Source: Rhytidiadelphus loreus
Lineage: Eukaryota > Streptophyta > Bryopsida > Hypnales > Hylocomiaceae
Assembly: GCA_947034895.1 (NCBI GenBank)
Contig: OX344765.1
Span: 27,781,001-27,845,000, forward strand
DNA length: 64,000 nt
Direction of reading: 5' to 3'
Part shown: piece after piece, positions 30,346 to 42,710 of the stretch
Layout: every line of letters begins with the position of its first letter
How positions within the stretch are numbered: position 1 is the first letter of the stretch
The notes under the pieces: generated by a model
Seen by the model: only the letters and a program-made list of their open reading frames with translations
What the model was told of the DNA's origin: nothing
Database searches by the model: none
Made by a program: the position numbers and the translations under genes

Positions 30346-33059
30346 AACTATTGTTTGAAAGTCATCATTAGATTTTTATTCTAAGTTGCATTTTCTAATA
30401 CATCTTTATAATTTTGGAAATTTGGACTACCCTTGGGTCCTTAAAGAGCAAGAGACCAAATGTTCAAATTTTGAACAACAAATGAATGTAAACACATTTC
30501 TTGCATACAAAATGCATTTATAAATTAATTGATTTAGCATTTGTACAATATAGATTTTAAAGACCTTACTTTGATAATATTCCATAATTTAAGGGCACTA
30601 GTAGATTTGGCCTCAAAAATAAAAACTATAGTTAAAAAAATGGCCCTTCAAAAAAATTTGAATAAAAAAATACAATGAAAATCTTCAAAAATCACTAACT
30701 TAACATTTTGAACTTAAAATAAATAAATTCTTGAGAAAATCACAAATATTCACTCTACAATTGATGTTAGAAGAAATATTCAATTTTTTACTTCAAATTT
30801 ATTGACAAATATTGGTTAGTGTAGTAATCATATGGAAATGATATAGTATCACCCCTCTAGATTTTGTTACAATGATTTTGTGAGTTGCAATTGTGCACTA
30901 TCTGTGCAATAAGATACTTAAATTTGAATTTTGATTGATATTTGCTCTACTTCAAGGCTCATGGTGACAACTGAATAAAAACAAAGTGCAACTTGATTTT
31001 GTACATTATAAAGCAATTACTACATATATACATTGTATAAGGCAATTACTGCCTCTTCTGAGGACAATGTGGAACTACAAAATTTCAAGGGAAACACAAG
31101 GGGATTTCCAAAGAGGGTACACATGGCATTATTTCATTTGATGTTAAGATTTTTGGAAGGTTGTAGAAGGTAAAATTGTAAATTGTCAAATTGTCAAAGA
31201 AATACAATACATATGAAATTGTTTGTGTGGCAAAAAAAGTTTAAAATGTACATTCCAAGAAAAGGATGTTAAGAACTACAATGCTTGTAATTCATTTTTT
31301 GGGAGTGTTTTTTAGAGTGGGTTTCTCAAGGAAGTTCTTTTGTTTTTTGTTTTTTGCTTTTGTGCAAATGTCTCTACAATATTTTCAACACGAGCACTTT
31401 CCTATGTTGCAATGCTAGTGAACTTATATTCTTTGTTGTCTACTAATTTTCCTTTGCGGGCTACTTCTTTTATTCTCTAAGACATGGGTGCTACCTCATG
31501 GCCAAACCTTGTTCAAACCAAGAAATTATCAAGACAAAGCTTTGCAAAGGGAGTGAAACAAAGTTGTAACACAAATAAGCAGTCATCAAGCAAGCAATCA
31601 TCCTACAGATCCGTCTAGTTTAAAACCACCATTGAACTTTGCATCAATCTAGCACCAGACCAAATACACACCTCCACACAGTGTTGCAAAAACTAAAGCA
31701 ACCCAAAATGCCCCAAACAAGTAACTACAAATTAATATAATCTTTGAATCATACCGTCTCAAATTATACAAACTTTGAATTTTCAAATCTCTGCCACCTA
31801 AACTCTCACGTAGACAACATCTACATGTCAAACACCCAATTCTCAATGACAATAGGCATCTAAACACTATCAGTAACGATTCTTGTTTCTGCAGCTAGTA
31901 TCGAAGGTGTTGTTGGTAAAGGTGATTTTGAGGACCTTGATTTAAGGCAGCAAATGAGTGTGAGCCGATTCTTGTTCTACCATTGAGGCGGAAGCTTTCC
32001 AATTGCTCACCAGTTTCCAATTGTTCTCTTGTTCAAAAATCAAATATCAAATATCAAAAACTCCTCAAGATACAAACAACTATGAGCATCAAACCTTATC
32101 TAAATTTACAGCGTCTTCATCGACGGACAATATTTTTTTCCCATTTGACATTGTATTGGTGGTTGGAAACAGCTTGTTATTTTTTCCCAACATGATCAAC
32201 AATCCACTTTTAGAGACATTTGCGGTGGCTTGTAAAACTGAATCAACGGTGTTTTGGAGGGGGCTAATTTTTCTGAAAACCATTAGAAGGTGTATGTTTT
32301 TTGTAAGTAAGCGAGAGCCAAGCACAAGGTTGCTTGCTTCTTTTGACCTCATTGTCATCTATGTGTGGCTCATATTCTTGAATTTAGAACATTAGGGGAG
32401 ATTTCAACTACTTGGGAGACTGTTTCAGGGTTCTTCCCATTGTTGGGAACCAATCCTATATAGTCAGAATATAATAATAATAAATTTAAATTAAACAAAT
32501 TAAACAAATTAAATTTTAATTTTAATTTTAAAATTTAAAATTTTTAAAATATTTTTTTTTTAAATAAAAAATATATTAAAAAATAATATCTAACGTGGCT
32601 GTCTCCTGGCCATGTCAGATCAACGTTCTCACAAAGTTCCCACAGCGTTCCTGCAGTTCCCAAAGTCCAGGAACTCGCAGTCTCTTAAAACACAGGAATC
32701 TACCCTAATGAAATATTAGATGTAATGCCCTTAGTGTACAATATTAGAGTTTTTTTAAGATACAACAATCCTACAAATTGTTAGCCATCATAAAGTACCA
32801 GTCTCCAAAGCAAGGCTAAAATCTTCATCTATATTTATTTTTTAACAAATCCAAACATATGATCCTTAATATTTCATAATAAAAAAAAACTACCAATTGC
32901 AAGATCATGATGCTTGGATTTCAAAATTAAGTTCTTCAACCACATGTTGTGTGAAAAATTTCAAAGAAAAAAACCCATAAATTCCATTCTTAGTAAGTTG
33001 CCCAAATTTTCAATGTTGTCAAAAAAATTTGTGTAGTCCTTTAGGGATTAATTGTTGTA
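30346..33059. other. AT-rich gene-free stretch
   Basis: No gene or clear repeat. Open frames at 31,983-32,395 on both strands overlap each other and lack any motif, codon bias or duplicated counterpart. An (AT)-rich run is at 32,465-32,590. A small GC-richer patch at 32,595-32,700 ('tggctgtctcctggcc', 'aaagttcccacagcgttcct') has no partner in the window. Confidence 0.4.
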
Positions 33060-33660
33060 AGTATTAAAAATTCATGCAGTTGTAAGGACTAATGTCAACT
33101 AAGGAAAACCAACCTATAATGGACAAACCTCCTAATGCAGATACCTACAAGACCACTCATTACAATTTTACATCAATCCATGGTAGATTTTTGCTAAAAA
33201 ATGAGATTAGGACTTCATTAGGTTGGTTAATGACTAAAATCAATGCCTTAGGGATGGTGATGGAGTTATTAATAATTGCATTAGGAACTTCTACCTTTCT
33301 AGTGTAAACTCATTATAAGAACTAACTTTTGTATTCCTTTATGTCATGGCTATGATAGAAAATATTGTGGCTATGTTGAGAAATATTGTGACTACTTTAA
33401 ATGGTAAGATGGACATTATTGGTACACTTTTGGGTGGCTTGGGGGTAGTCTAGAGACTATTTTAGGCTAATTGGATAGCACACTTCAAAATTTCATAACA
33501 AATTTACACTTTGTCAAAAAAATAAAATTTCAATTGCTCTCTTCATTTCTCATGTTTGTCTTTATATGAAGAAAAAAAAATTATTTTTCAAAAATGTCAA
33601 CAAGGCAAACCAATCATTTTGCCTATCATAGGCTAGTTTACCTTATTGCTTACTAAGGTG
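33060..33660 (+). repeat. Family J repeat, copy 1
   Basis: Homologous to 47,150-47,690: 'atcaatgccttagggatggt', 'tctagtgtaaactcattata', 'ggctatgatagaaaat' and 'gtctagagactattttaggc'. In copy 2 the 'atgatagaaaatcttgtagc' segment has expanded into a tandem array. Short frames (71 codons at 33,092-33,307) are not recognisable. It may be degraded coding sequence of a retroelement, but I cannot show this. Confidence 0.55.
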
Positions 33661-34818
33661 TTGAATTTTCAAGGAAGCTAGAACAGCCCATTACTACCAT
33701 CCATCCAATTCCGCCACCTAGGCACCTTTGAAAAATCAAAGAAAATTCACTTCTTATAAGAAAGTATTCATTTTTTTTGCAAATGACTTCTTTCAAATTT
33801 TCTAGTCTTTGGGAAATATGGGTGATGAAAACCAACTTTTCCAAATTACCTAGATAGCAAATATGTTTGGTAATGGGCAGTTAATTTGTAGCTTAAGGTT
33901 GTATGGCCTTAATGCGACCATTTACGGGTTGTTCTGCCTTTTTTATAGGCTTCTGCAGACTATGATCATTTTTATTTATTTTTCATAGAAAAATAAATAG
34001 ATGTGACATCTGATACAAGTGGTTTCATAATTTTCCAAGTAATATTGAATTAGTCATGATTTTTCAAAGTTTTTAGTCCTAAACACCTATTTATGATAGT
34101 AGGTCTGGCAAAATGAGCACACATGGTGCCTATAAGATAGCACCACCTATAACTATCAATTTAAGGATTTTGAACATGATGTCTATCAATAGACATCCAA
34201 AAAATTATTGGACCCTACTAGCAAGAGAAAAAGAATTCCAATGCACTTTCAAATGTTATTTTTAGACATTGTGAGTATAACTTATGAATTTTTAAAGAAC
34301 CCACTACAAATGCACCTAATATCAACACTAAGATTTGATATTCAAATGTATTGCATCCTTGTTATCACATCTATTTACTTCCCAAGATTTTTCAAGATTT
34401 TAGAGGTGGTGGTTATGGGTATAGTGACGCTTATGGGTGTTGCTACCTTAAAGGGAGATGAAGAAACCAAGAATAAACATGGAAATTTGTAATAAGTAAT
34501 AAGCAAGGGTTTTTAAAGTGACCATACTTGTACCCAATCAATTTTTAGATTTTGCATTCTTCAAATAAAGTAGTTGGCATGCTAACTCCTTATTTAAACA
34601 TATAAATGCTCACCTATCATTACATTTAAGAATCAACCCAACTACATACTTTAACCATCCACATTTAAACCTTGAAGTGATCCTTGACACACTTTAAGTT
34701 GTTCCTACTTCAACTTCAAGAGCCTATCACATATCCATTTTAAGACCATTTGAGGTTCATTTTACGCCTAATTATAGGATTTATTTAAAAAAGACAGGCA
34801 CTTTTAGAGCATACTACC
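33661..34818. other. Unassigned segment
   Basis: Nothing recognised. A 94-codon frame at 34,208-34,492 has no motif. Confidence 0.35.
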
Positions 34819-35425
34819 ATATTACAAGAAGGCTGGACATTCCTGATGCTCTGCTCTCTTTATTGCGGAACCAACAAAGAACTTCCCCTTGTAAGTTCTT
34901 GTAGAGGTTCAACTGAATTTGACAGATTCAAGCTTCTTTCGAGTGTCATATGTCTAGTCTATAAGGTGGAAACACCCAATATCGCACTTGTACCTAATCT
35001 TTGTTCCTAGATGGACAATAAACCATCCCTAGACTTATATTGAATGGTCCTTGACATGTGTCATAAAGTTTTCTCCTCTCTTTACTATGATTGGGTAAGT
35101 GCTGAATTTGTCAGAATTCAGATTTGGGCCACCTACAGGACGGTTCCAGTGGTCTAGGGGATTGCAACTTTGAACATTCATAGAAAATACATGTCAAGTC
35201 CAATTTTTTTTTTTTAATTTATGATTTTCTCTCGCTAACACCACAAAAATATTAATTTCTTGAAATGGTGCCTCTAAGTATGCTGAATTCCTTCAACTGA
35301 CAGTTTTTGGGTGCTTCCACCTTAGCTCATCTTTGTCAGAGTCATATTGGTATAGACTACTGATTGCAAGTCGGATTGGTTCTGCAGGGATTTGCTGCCT
35401 ACTATGAGTGGCCTTCGATCTGGTT
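34819..35425 (+). repeat. Family F repeat, interrupted copy
   Basis: Matches 9,390-9,625, with the reading 'tgatgctctgctctctttat', 'gaacttccccttgtaagttc' and 'gattcaagcttctttcgagt'. It is split by the TIR element at 34,972-35,324. Confidence 0.6.
34972..35324. mobile_element. 353-bp MITE with TAAGGTGGAA ends
   Basis: Ends TAAGGTGGAAACACCCA and, inverted, TAAGGTGGAAGCACCCA. The uninterrupted target is seen at 9,527-9,545 (gtctagtagctcat), which places the insertion at a TA-containing site. TA or TTA preference suggests a mariner or Harbinger relative. No coding capacity. Confidence 0.75.
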
Positions 35426-35839
35426 TAAGGTAGTATGCTGTAAAAGCGATCCCCTTCTTCAAACCGCCCCTATTTTGGGGTGAGAAATGGAGACGGGGTG
35501 CTCCTTAAATGGACCACTGTAGCAATTGAATGCATAGTGAAAAAATTATTTTTCTATTGCAAGAGCCAATCATTACTCTTGATTTCTGCACATCTGTTAA
35601 CAAATTGCAAGTGGACAGATTTTGGGAGACCTATGGTCACAAATAGGTGCCTATGCCCTGAATCTTTGAAAATTTATAAGTAATTCAAAAAAGCTTGGAA
35701 AAATACAAAACCACTTGTGTTAGTTTTCACATCCATTTTTCTTTCTCTGAAAAATGATCTAAAAATAACGCTGTCCATGTAACCCTATGAAAAGGGCAGA
35801 CCAGCTCTTAAATGGTCGCTTTTAGAGCATACTACCTTA
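35426..35839. mobile_element. Family E MITE, copy 1
   Basis: About 414 bp with ends 'taaggtagtatgctgtaaaa' and inverted 'taaggtagtatgctctaaaa'. It closely matches 40,951-41,360 and 44,846-45,264. Shared interior: 'ggagacggggtgctccttaa', 'tgcaagtggacagattttgg' and 'aaatacaaaaccacttgtgt'. Degraded right ends occur at 18,140 and 20,370. Non-coding. Confidence 0.8.
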
Positions 35840-35859
35840 GTCATGGAACAAAACACTAA

Positions 35860-36024
35860 ATAATGTGCCCAAGGCCCCTCTCCTGCTCTTGCCCTCCTCA
35901 TGTTTGTTGTGCATTGTCCTGGTCTGAGCCAGTCTCTGCCCTGCCAGGTCACCTGTGGCTGGCTGGCTTGTTCTGTCTCTTCTTGCAATAAAATTCCGTT
36001 TCATTTGTTTAAAAAAAACAAAAA
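35860..36024 (+). mobile_element. 165-bp poly(A)-tailed retroposon with 13-bp target duplication
   Basis: The 13-base sequence AACAAAACACTAA occurs at 35,847-35,859 and again at 36,025-36,037. The insert is GC-richer than its flanks, contains AATAAA near its 3' end (35,988) and closes with an A-rich tail. These are hallmarks of target-primed retroposition by a LINE. No tRNA-like Pol III boxes were seen, so a short 5'-truncated processed transcript is more likely than a SINE. The source gene was not found in the window. Confidence 0.75.
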
Positions 36025-36036
36025 AACAAAACACTA

Positions 36037-37158
36037 ATGGCTTCTGATAAGTTGAGCAACCCATTCCATGTCTCCAATGGAGGTTTGTTCAATCATTCTA
36101 TAACTTCAATCCGTTTATTAAAACGATTTGTTTGAACAGTCACTCTCCATTCCTTATCCTTAGCCCGTCATTGTTCCTTCTTGGGATCCTTGCCATTTGT
36201 GGTCCAAACTAGACTCCGCAAGTGAGGAGTTGGATGTTTTTTTGGGCAACATTCAGCAAACTTGTGATACATTCTTGGTAGCAGGGGATTCATGAAGGGA
36301 AGTGTCCGGTATGAAATTTCAGCTACAATGACAGGCTGATGCCCATTGAGCAGTTTTTTTTAAGGACAATGTGGATTGGGTGCCTACAATCAGTACACTA
36401 CTGTAGGTGAATGGTATGCAATCCAACCCCAATGGACTGATGGGTGTTCATGACAGAAGTCATGAATGGAAGAATGCATCAATTGTACGTTGTTCATGAA
36501 GTCTTGAACTTATGTATCAATTGTACATTGTTCATGAAGTCTTGAACTTATGTATCAATTGTGCTCAGTTCACAAGGTCACGCACTCATGGTGTAGCAAG
36601 CACAATTGAATAATTGGTGCATGTGCACATGGTGACAGCTTTAAGGCTTTTGCAAGGGATTGCAATCCTGATGCCTGATGCAGTCTTCTGGAGGCTACAG
36701 AACTCCTTGTGCAAAAAAACCCTTGATTGGGACTGACCCATACCTGATCACCTCCTATACCCAACATATAGACTATTGTATTATCAATCATAGATTGTTG
36801 TAGTTCTATGAAGTTGTAGCACAGTTTGAGGAGCAATTCTGGCAAATTTGATTGGCTGCAAGGCTGTCAATATTGCAACCAGACCTTGGTTGATTTTGCA
36901 ATGATACTATGGCTAGAAAATACAAAGGTCTATATCACCATTGTAGGTTGAAGAGAATCTTTCACTAAAAAATTCATAATAATTACATTTCATGTAATAA
37001 AATTCTGGAAAAATATGCAATCCTTCCAAATTCAATTCTTGTACATGGAGAAAATTTGGCTCTCAAAAAAGCTGTGCTCCAAATATGCGTAATTGCTTAA
37101 ATGATAAGGTATGGATTGGCTTGCATATACTTGCTTGAGAATTCATTTGTACTAACTT
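36037..37158 (+). repeat. Recent direct duplication, copy 2 (partner 18,338-19,376)
   Basis: Near-identical to copy 1 but without the hairpin insertion. It differs by a few bases, an 8-bp gain 'gtgcatgt' near 36,618 and a short deletion near 36,580. It is interrupted by a family G element at about 36,731-37,122 before the last shared piece 'acttgcttgagaattcattt'. Confidence 0.85.
36731..37122. mobile_element. Family G MITE, copy 1
   Basis: Ends 'gactgacccatacctgatca' and, inverted, 'agccaatccataccttatca'. It matches 41,801-42,191 across its length ('tgttgtagttctatgaagtt', 'caaggctgtcaatattgcaa'). Copy 1 of the surrounding duplication (19,326-19,345) is the empty site. Exact target duplication is unclear. 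Confidence 0.75.
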
Positions 37159-40100
37159 ATAAATGCTCTTTTTGAATAGTCAAATTTTCCCTGATTTTTT
37201 GAATTTTTTTTGAAGATAGAAAAAACTAATATGCTTTGTGGGAATATTGTTATTTTTTCAATTAGTGCCCGGGAACAAAAGTTATGTCCGAATAAGCTCA
37301 AAACAAGAAACGGAGGACAACAACAAAAAAATTCAAAATTAAATTTTGAAGTTTTTTCCTTTCTTATAGGTTATATTTTTGTCTACACGGAAAGCTTTTA
37401 TTCATTCCATTTGGATTTGTTATGAGAAAGTTATGGACAATCTTGTTTTGGGGGCAATTAGAGCATCTTCTTGAAAAAAATAACTTGTGGGATTCATTTC
37501 TGAATGCAGTTTTAGCAATTTTTCAAAAAAAGAAGTTCCACATGGTTTACTTTTTTTGCTAGAGCAATCTTACCATTGAGATTAGTGCATTTTAATTCCA
37601 TCTAAAAGATATTAATATTTTAGATTTCCTTCTATCTCATACCTACTTCTACTTAACAATTTTTTTAAGAATGATAATTAAGTTTTTTTTAATTTCTTTT
37701 TTTTCCCTAGACTCTCCCTCAATTATTCACTACAAAGATTTAAAGTTCAAAACTTTGTAGTGCAAAAAATTTGAGTTAAAAATGTTTAAAGTCAACAAAT
37801 CTAGTCTCGCAATGTGCTGAAAAACTTGTTTTTTTCACTTTAAACGCAAGTACCTTGCAATCCATGTGGCCAAAAAAATTGAATTTTTTTCACACATTCT
37901 CATACTAGTTACTTGTAAGATCCTACAATTGGATGTAGAAAAAAAAATTCAATTTTTTTTACTTTTTGCAACAAAAATGGCAATGTTGAGTGTTTTTGGC
38001 AACATAAATGCCTTGGTCCTTTAGGGGTTAAGTAAGAGAATAGTTTCAATTAGTCTTCTTTTAATGCATATTGCACACAAATAATGTGTTGAATCTTCTT
38101 GTGTATATCAAATCTTAAAATAATTAAATCAAATTGAATGTGTCATTAAAAATAATAGTAAATGCTGTGGGATTATGTGCCTTTATGAATTTGTGACATT
38201 AAATATGTGATTTAGGTGTTAACATTAGCTAGTCCATTAATTTTGACCCTCAAATTCATATTTTAGGTCAAAAATAGTACTACCCTCCATGATAAAGGTA
38301 GACATTCAATTGGGTGTTGTTTTGAAAAAGTAAACTTTTCTCAATGTATAAAACTTCCACATGTACCTTCATTTCAAATTTCATAGAAAATGGACATTTA
38401 CAAAGGTAATCTTTCTAAAGCATTCATTTGATGTTGTTTCATAGTATGCTAAATATGAAGAAGTGGTAGAGCATTTGATGTGTAGTCACTTTGTAAAAAG
38501 AATACGTGAAACTAGTCATGCCGAGCTTAATGATATATCCATAAATATATAAATGTATTGAGAATGTTGTATTGTAATATTATAGGTACTGTAATGAGAT
38601 TTTCATATTGTATTATTTTGTCGTCAAAGTACGTTAAAAGCAATTTTTGGTCTATTCTTCAGCATTGAAAATATAAACTTCTAAAAATAAAAAATTTATG
38701 GCTAGATTCTTCTCATCTATAACATATTTATTCTAAAAACTTTAGGCCTACATTTTTTTGGAAAGAAAGTAACCATCAATTAAAAGTTCAAAAAGAAGAA
38801 CAAGGGGAGAGGCAATAAGCTAGTTAGGGTCCTAGGCAAAATGAGTAACATTCAAGGCCAAAGTAGAGGTTTATTTCCACTAAAGGGGAGGAAACTTCTT
38901 TGCACTAAATATATCCCCATCACACTAGACGCAACTAAACTCCTTGTTAAGCATTGTCCTATATTCCTCATTACACTTGTTGAAGTATTTGAGGATGTAC
39001 ATGATAGCCTGCTATGTCAAGTGAAAAATTTCTAAGACATTGAAGGATTAGTTTCAAAAATACCTTGCCATTTTTTTTGCTCCAAATCTATCACCACTCC
39101 ACTCCACTCGAAGAAAATTTGAAGTCATCACAAGCTACTCCTTGGGGGATTGATACCTTCTATCATGTGTGTGTATTGAGGAGACCCCTACCACCTTCTC
39201 CTTCTATAATGAGTGAGCATTGACATCTGTAGCTACTCTCATGAATGTTTGACAATTGTTTCCAGACCCTTCTAGCAAATTCACAGAAGGAAAGATAATG
39301 TTATGGTGTTTCCCTAAGGCCAAATGCACAATGAATACACACTTTTGCAAACCCTAAGCAAGATGCCCAACTACCCATTGGTAGCTTACTTGAATTACAT
39401 TGCCATACAAAGAACTAAAGCTTAGACAACTTAATTATGATTCCAAATCAATTTGATGGCTATAGACAATTTCACATAACTTAGGCCCTAGATTTACATC
39501 ACCTTCCTTACTACAAACTCATAGGGGTTAACTTAAATTGTATTAATTTTTAATAATTTCCTTATTATATAGTGTTATAAAAGCCTTGAAGTTAATATGC
39601 CTCTATTATTTTGTATGGTACAAGGAAAAAAATCACATATGCAAATGTATACCTAGGCAGTAGCAAGATATTTATATCATCTAAAACAAAAGTAAAAAAG
39701 GTAATGCCCTTTGTACGTATAATAAAATAAAATAAATACATTAATAAAAATAAATAATATCATATACATTAACCATGCCTATTTGAGCCATTGTTTGAAT
39801 AATGCACTCTTATTGTATTTAATGTTAAATTGGCACATTTCTTCCCTTCCTTGAAGCTTCCAAATTGATTTAATTCTTTCAACACCTACAAATTTTCCAT
39901 TTAATATAGAAGTGACTACTTTTAGTCATATACCAAACTTCCACTAACAACTTGATTAATAAATAAATAATTAAAAAGGTACCTAAATTTTTGAATTTTT
40001 TATTTTAGTTAAAGGATTATCACATTCATAAAAATTCAACTTGGATGGTACCATGTCTTGGCATCTCAAATTAATTCAATTGTAATACTACTCAACAATT

Positions 40101-40950
40101 ACATAGTCCAACTGTAATATCTTAAGAGTTGCATAATTATGAGTAGTCTTAATAGTTGCATAATTATAAGTATTATTATAGTTGTATAAGAGCATCTGCA
40201 ATGCACTCTCACCAAACAATCCTTGTATTAGCAAATGACGGGGCATTCCACATGCAAGGCCTATACAATGCTGGGATTTTTTGAGAACAAATTGATCCAA
40301 TGCAAAGCCAAAAATCCAAACTTAAATTAAACTTTTCCTCATTATAAAAAGAAGAGAAAAATATTCCAAATTAAAAAAAGACTTTTAATGCAAAAATAGA
40401 AGGCCAAATTTATTAGCACACATACCAATGCTTGAAAAGCGTTGACAATAATGACTATTCCTACAATGGGTGAACGCTCAGGCCTTTCATATTTTGCAAA
40501 TTTGTTGGGTTTGTGAAGGATAATGACGGCCCTAGAATAAAGAGGGACCAATGGTGATTGCATTGGAGAGTGTTTTTTGGAGTTGCCCCTTTATTTTTCC
40601 ATTCCCATCTTAGAACTTGGGTGCATTACAAATGCTCTAAGTAGTTGTAACAATTATGATTATGATAATATTATAGTCAAAATGTGCAATTGTTATACTA
40701 TTCATATAGTACATAGTTCCTAACAACTTGATGAATGCCTAACTTATTTTAATTATATTTAAAAGAAATTATCCAATTTTATTACTTTAGGAGGGAAGGG
40801 TTGCCAAACTATTTTTTGCACTTTAATTATTAGGCAACAAATTATAGGTAGTCCTTTATGAAACACAATTATTTAATAGCACAAACCTAGGTGTTCCAAA
40901 GTAGTCCCTCATTCAATTGAAAATGACTTGTAGACAATACCCCAACACTT
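37159..40950. other. AT-rich gene-free stretch with one TTAACCCC-type end
   Basis: A terminal motif 'gtcctttaggggttaa' at 38,020-38,035 matches the right end of the element at 47,692-49,429, and the upstream 'ttttggcaacataaatgcc' also resembles that element, so a truncated relative ends here. Elsewhere no gene or repeat is supported. Short frames such as 38,841-39,035 have no motif. Confidence 0.4.
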
Positions 40951-41360
40951 AAGGTAGTATGCTCTAAAAGCATCCCTCTCCTTCAAATTGCCCCTATTTT
41001 TAGCTAGAGAATGGGGATGAGGTGATCCTTAAATGGACCACTTTAGCAATTGAATGAATCGAGAGATTTTTTTTTCTATTGCAAGAACTAATCATTGTCT
41101 TTGATTTCCGCACATCTCTTTACAAGTTGCAAGTGGACGGACTTGGAGAGACCTATGGTCATAAATAGGTACCTATGCTCCAAATCTTTGAAAAAATGTA
41201 AGTAATTCAAAAATGCTTGAAAAAGTACAAAACCACTTGTGTTAGGTTCCAAATCCATTTTCCTTTCTCTGAAAAAATGATCTAAAAATAATTCTATCCA
41301 TGGAAGCCTATGAAAAAGGCAGACCAGCCCTTAAATGGGTGCTTTTAGAGCATACTACCT
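40951..41360. mobile_element. Family E MITE, copy 2
   Basis: 410 bp with ends AAGGTAGTATGCTCTAAAAG and the near-exact inverted counterpart. CAACAC directly flanks both sides (40,943-40,948, 41,361-41,366); with the next two bases counted, 7 of 8 positions agree, which would fit an hAT-type 8-bp duplication. The other two copies show no such duplication. Confidence 0.8.
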
Positions 41361-41800
41361 CAACACATCACTATTGCATCAAGACAACTCAATCGACAAA
41401 TAACCCAATGAATTTGTGTTCAATCCCTTGCCCCCCAAAGCCCTCAATGGCACCAACTTCAAATAAACTTTGAAGGAATTCAGTGGTACACACCTCTTCC
41501 TCCAGTGAGGCTCAGTTTCAAGGCCCCCAAAGTTTGTCCAGATCCAAAGAAGCTTCCATAGAATGAGCTTAGACCCTTGAAAAATCTTGACAAACTGGAC
41601 GACTGCCTTAGTTTGCCTATTGCTCTGCATTTGGGACTTGGTTCCCACCTTAATTTGCAGGCACCACAGACTGTGACTCTCTGAGGTAGGGCTTGATCAA
41701 TTGCAGTATAGGAGGGGGCTGTAGAATCCCTCAGTCATTCACAGTCACCCCTACAAATGCTATGAAAATCGTGCAGAAGCAGTTTTGTGTGATGTATGGT
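41361..41800. other. Unassigned segment between MITEs
   Basis: An 89-codon minus-strand frame at 41,379-41,648 has no recognisable domain. Nothing else is supported. Confidence 0.3.
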
Positions 41801-42191
41801 AGCCGACCCATACCTCATCACCTCCTACACCTAACCTATAGACTGTTGTATTATCAATCATAGATTGTTGTAGTTCTATGAAGTTGTCGCATAGTTTGAG
41901 GAGCAATTTTGGCATGTTGTGATTGGCTGCAAGGCTGTCAATATTGCAACCAATCCTTGGTCGATTATGCAATGAGCCTATGGTTAGAAAATACAAAGGC
42001 CTATATCACCATTGTAGGTTGAAGAGAATCTTTCACTAAAAAATTCCTAGTAATTATATTTTGTGTAATAAAATTCTGGAAAAACATGCAATCCTTCCAA
42101 ATTCTATTTCTACACATGGGAAAAATTTGGCACTCAAAAATTTGTGCTCCAAATCTAAGTAATTGCTTAAGTGATCAAGTATGGGTTGGCT
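41801..42191. mobile_element. Family G MITE, copy 2
   Basis: About 391 bp with ends AGCCGACCCATACCTCATCA and inverted AGCCAACCCATACTTGATCA. Homologous throughout to 36,731-37,122. Non-coding. Confidence 0.75.
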
Positions 42192-42710
42192 CCTACGGAC
42201 TTTTTGTGTTGAGAACCACCATCCAAAGTGGTTCATTCTAGAATAATTTTAGGGTGGAAAAGGTGATTGTATTGCATAGTATTTAGTTATGAATGAATGA
42301 TGATGTACCTCATATTAGAAGTGAAGTGAAGTGTAGTTAATGAGATGTGATAATTTTTAATTGTAAGTTGGAATTAAACTGAATTAAGATGTGTTTTGCA
42401 TGATTTAGAGAGCGCCATGAACACTTTAAATTGCCATTTGATCCATTCACTAGTGTTATTATATTCTTTATAGTTGCAATCTATGTGCATAATGAGCGAC
42501 TAATGCACTTTTGCCTTATAAAAATTGCCAAAATTTTATTTTTACTGGGAATTTTCTAATAAAAAATGGAATAACATCTCCTCTTGTTTTTCTAGCCATG
42601 AAAAAAAAATTATGTACTTTTGGTTTCAATGGCTTCTCCAAATAGGCCTACATTTCCTTACATGCACCATTACTGAGTCTTCTACCTTACAAGCTTCCTT
42701 TGGGTCACTG

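Noticed and set aside
31983..32395. A 130-codon plus-strand frame and an 89-codon minus-strand frame
   Set aside because: They overlap in AT-rich DNA, lack motifs and have no duplicated or conserved counterpart.
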